Assembly (NCBI GenBank): GCA_029268615.1
Contig: JAQWNM010000015.1
Coordinates: 1 to 64,000 of the forward strand
Reading direction: 5' to 3'
DNA length: 64,000 nucleotides
Origin: SAR86 cluster bacterium
GTDB taxonomy: Bacteria > Pseudomonadota > Gammaproteobacteria > Magnimaribacterales > Magnimaribacteraceae
The position numbers and the translations under genes were made by a program. The notes beneath the pieces are model-generated. The model was not told where the DNA came from and did no database searches. It saw nothing but the letters and a program-made list of their open reading frames with translations. Of this stretch, positions 62,317 to 64,000 are shown one piece after another; the first letter of the stretch is position 1; every line of letters begins with the position of its first letter.

Positions 62317-63477
62317 TTATTGGATAATTTGTGTTGCGTCTTCCATTAGCATTCTCCTTCCTATGATCATTTTCATGATCTCATTTGTGCCCTCAAGTAT
62401 TTGATGTACTCTAACATCTCGGACGTATCTCTCTAATGGATATTCTTGAATATAGCCATAACCTCCAAATATTTGCAAAGCCTCATTACATACATTAAAT
62501 CCTACATCCGTAGCAAATCTTTTAGCCATAGCTGAGTAAGTTGTCGCCTCTGGGTGGTTATCATCTAATTTTGTTGCTGCTAACCTTACCATTTGTCGTG
62601 CAGCTACAAGTTCTGTTGTCATATCAGCAAGTTTAAATTGAAGAGCTTGGAATTCTCCTATTTTTTTTCCGAATTGCTCTCTCTCATTCATGTATTTTTG
62701 TGCTTCAGTAAGAGCTGCTTGAGCGGTTCCTATAGAGCATGTTGCGATATTTATTCTGCCCCCATCTAATCCTTTCATAGCTATTTTAAATCCCTCACCT
62801 TCTTTTCCAATAAGATTTGAAGAAGAAACTCTTACATCTTGCAGACTAACAATTCGTGTAGGCTGGTTTTTCCATCCCATTTTTTCTTCTTTTTTCCCGT
62901 ATTCAATGCCTGTGGCATCTGCTGGGACGAGAAAACAAGAAATACCACCAGCTCCCTCTTTTCCCGTTCTAGCCATTAGAACCAGGCAATCAGTTGCACC
63001 TGATCCTGATATAAAGGATTTACTTCCATTAATTATGTAAGTATCTCCATCTTTCTTTGCGGTTGTTTTCAAAGAGGCAGCATCAGATCCTGCATTGGCT
63101 TCAGTCAGGCAATAAGATGCTAATTTTTTTCCTGAGCATAAGGAAGGAGTCCATTCATTTCTTAATTTTTCGGGTCCAAAATTACTTATCATCCATGTAG
63201 CCATATTGTGGATAGTGATAAAAGCAGTTGTACTAGTACATCCCATTGATAGTTGTTCAATTATGATACTGGCATCTAGTCTTCCCAAGGCCATGCCTCC
63301 ATCTTCTTCTGAGACATACAAAGAACAAAATCCAAGATCTCCAGCTTTTTTGATAACCTCAATAGGGAATTCACTATTTGCATCCCATTCCGCTGCTTTT
63401 GGAGCTAATTCTTTCTGCGCAAATTCACTTGCTAAGTTTTGAAAAGCAAGTTGGTCTTCTGATAGGTCAAAATTCAT
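62317..63477 (-). CDS. Acyl-CoA dehydrogenase, probably isobutyryl-CoA dehydrogenase
   Basis: The 386-residue flavoenzyme has the SYCLTEANAGSDAASLKTTAKKDGD signature near 125 and the catalytic base Glu in YPLERYVRDVRVHQILEGTNEI near 370. Length matches short-chain acyl-CoA dehydrogenases (about 380). It is 3 bases after mmsA and 6 before the hydratase, so it likely oxidises isobutyryl-CoA to methacrylyl-CoA in valine catabolism. Electrons would go to ETF. Confidence 0.9.
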   Translation of the reverse strand: MNFDLSEDQLAFQNLASEFAQKELAPKAAEWDANSEFPIEVIKKAGDLGFCSLYVSEEDGGMALGRLDASIIIEQLSMGCTSTTAFITIHNMATWMISNFGPEKLRNEWTPSLCSGKKLASYCLTEANAGSDAASLKTTAKKDGDTYIINGSKSFISGSGATDCLVLMARTGKEGAGGISCFLVPADATGIEYGKKEEKMGWKNQPTRIVSLQDVRVSSSNLIGKEGEGFKIAMKGLDGGRINIATCSIGTAQAALTEAQKYMNEREQFGKKIGEFQALQFKLADMTTELVAARQMVRLAATKLDDNHPEATTYSAMAKRFATDVGFNVCNEALQIFGGYGYIQEYPLERYVRDVRVHQILEGTNEIMKMIIGRRMLMEDATQIIQ

Positions 63478-63480
63478 TCT

Positions 63481-64000
63481 CTATTTAAGCTTAATTGTTA
63501 AATTTGCACCTTCACTTTTGCCATCTTCAAACCATCTCTCTGTTACGGTTTTAGTTTCAGTATAAAATCTAACTGCTTGTTTACCATAAGCATGCAGATC
63601 TCCATAAAAAGAACCTTTCCATCCTGTAAACGAAAAGAAGGGTAAAGGAACAGGAATAGGTACATTGATTCCAACTTGACCTACTTCTATTTCATGGCGA
63701 TATTTTCTGGCAGCACTTCCTGAGTTTGTAAATATAGAGGTTCCATTTCCATAAGGGTTTGCATTTACTAGGTCCAAAGCCTCTTGCAAAGTATCTACAC
63801 AAATACATAAAAGGACTGGTCCAAATATTTCAGTTTTATAGATTGTTGAGTCGATGGTGACATCCGTAAATAAAGTAGGTCCTACCCAATGTCCATCAGG
63901 GTAGTCTTTAACAATACAATCACTTCCATCTAGAAGACAAGTGGCTTCTTTTTTACCAGTTTCAATCAGTCCTATTACTCTTTCTTTGGCTTGTTTGCTT
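63481..64000 (-). CDS. mmsA: Methylmalonate-semialdehyde dehydrogenase, C-terminal part
   Basis: The frame remains open to the end of the window, so about 172 C-terminal residues are present and the start lies beyond 64000. It has [11 protein letters not shown], the [11 protein letters not shown] loop, [31 protein letters not shown] and the TKTVTERW end, all hallmarks of CoA-acylating MMSDH (MmsA). It turns methylmalonate semialdehyde into propionyl-CoA. The catalytic cysteine region is outside the window. First gene of the valine operon. Confidence 0.95.
   Translation of the reverse strand, partial: SKQAKERVIGLIETGKKEATCLLDGSDCIVKDYPDGHWVGPTLFTDVTIDSTIYKTEIFGPVLLCICVDTLQEALDLVNANPYGNGTSIFTNSGSAARKYRHEIEVGQVGINVPIPVPLPFFSFTGWKGSFYGDLHAYGKQAVRFYTETKTVTERWFEDGKSEGANLTIKLK

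Noticed and set aside
1-64000. tRNA, rRNA, transposase, integrase (other than XerC) and attachment sites
   Set aside because: None recognised on either strand; gene order is chromosomal and consistent with core gammaproteobacterial loci throughout.

Overview
The window is AT-rich, densely packed bacterial DNA with gammaproteobacterial gene order throughout: argH-lptM-lysA-dapF-DUF484-xerC-yigB, ubiE-ubiB-hisE-tatABC, DUF1820/miaB-phoH-ybeY-corC-lnt, zapA-6S RNA-fau, pepP-ubiH, rpmB-rpmG beside coaBC. Very short or negative intergenic gaps, strong A/T bias and a TonB-dependent receptor beside catabolic genes suggest a streamlined marine gammaproteobacterium of the SAR86 type. That placement is an inference from gene content and was not tested by phylogeny. 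No tRNA, rRNA, insertion sequence, prophage or CRISPR array was seen, and no stretch over about 250 bases lacks a gene or RNA.

Layout. 1-5340 (+): end of a TonB-dependent receptor, two ChrR-like cupin proteins, an amidohydrolase, an SDR and a GlcD-type FAD oxidoreductase, which looks like a substrate-uptake and oxidation island. 5397-6374 (+): exported type-1 copper protein and cytochrome c5. 6349-15622 (-): yigB, xerC, DUF484, dapF, lysA, a 46-residue LptM lipoprotein gene, argH, metF, ahcY, metK (lysine/cell wall, arginine and the methyl cycle). 15785-20467 (+): tkt, pgk, class I aldolase, dtd, diverging from metK across a region with two identical palindromes. 20472-25196 (-): tatC, tatB, tatA (58 residues), hisE, ubiB, ubiE and a DUF6279 lipoprotein. 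25233-32538: orn, DUF1820, miaB-phoH-ybeY-corC-lnt, an L,D-transpeptidase and an exported glutathione peroxidase. 32533-38702: rpiA, ilvA, fau, 6S RNA, zapA, a ZapB-like gene, pepP, ubiH. 38710-43074: rpmG, rpmB, coaBC, rpmE with a repeat tail, priA. 43076-51916: SDR, MAPEG protein, methyltransferase, gamma-glutamyltransferase, tsaE, nnr, queG, a DUF7064-like protein and an LLM flavoenzyme. 51999-58479: an AmpG-like carrier, and on the minus strand an operon of LolA-like protein, beta-barrel, RND exporter and haloalkane dehalogenase. 58557-64000: a quinone oxidoreductase and a complete-looking valine-degradation operon (mmsA partial, acyl-CoA dehydrogenase, two crotonases, mmsB).

The most interesting parts are the three-compartment LolA-like/beta-barrel/RND operon ending in a haloalkane dehalogenase; the receptor-cupin-amidohydrolase-SDR-FAD island, in which one cupin domain and the SDR lack expected catalytic residues; the copper protein carrying a cytochrome-c5-like leader segment next to a real cytochrome c5; the paired palindromes between metK and tkt; and ribosomal protein L31 with an acidic tail built from nearly identical 39-bp repeats. 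Three genes too short for ordinary ORF calling (lptM, tatA, rpmG) and the 6S RNA were found by reading the gaps.
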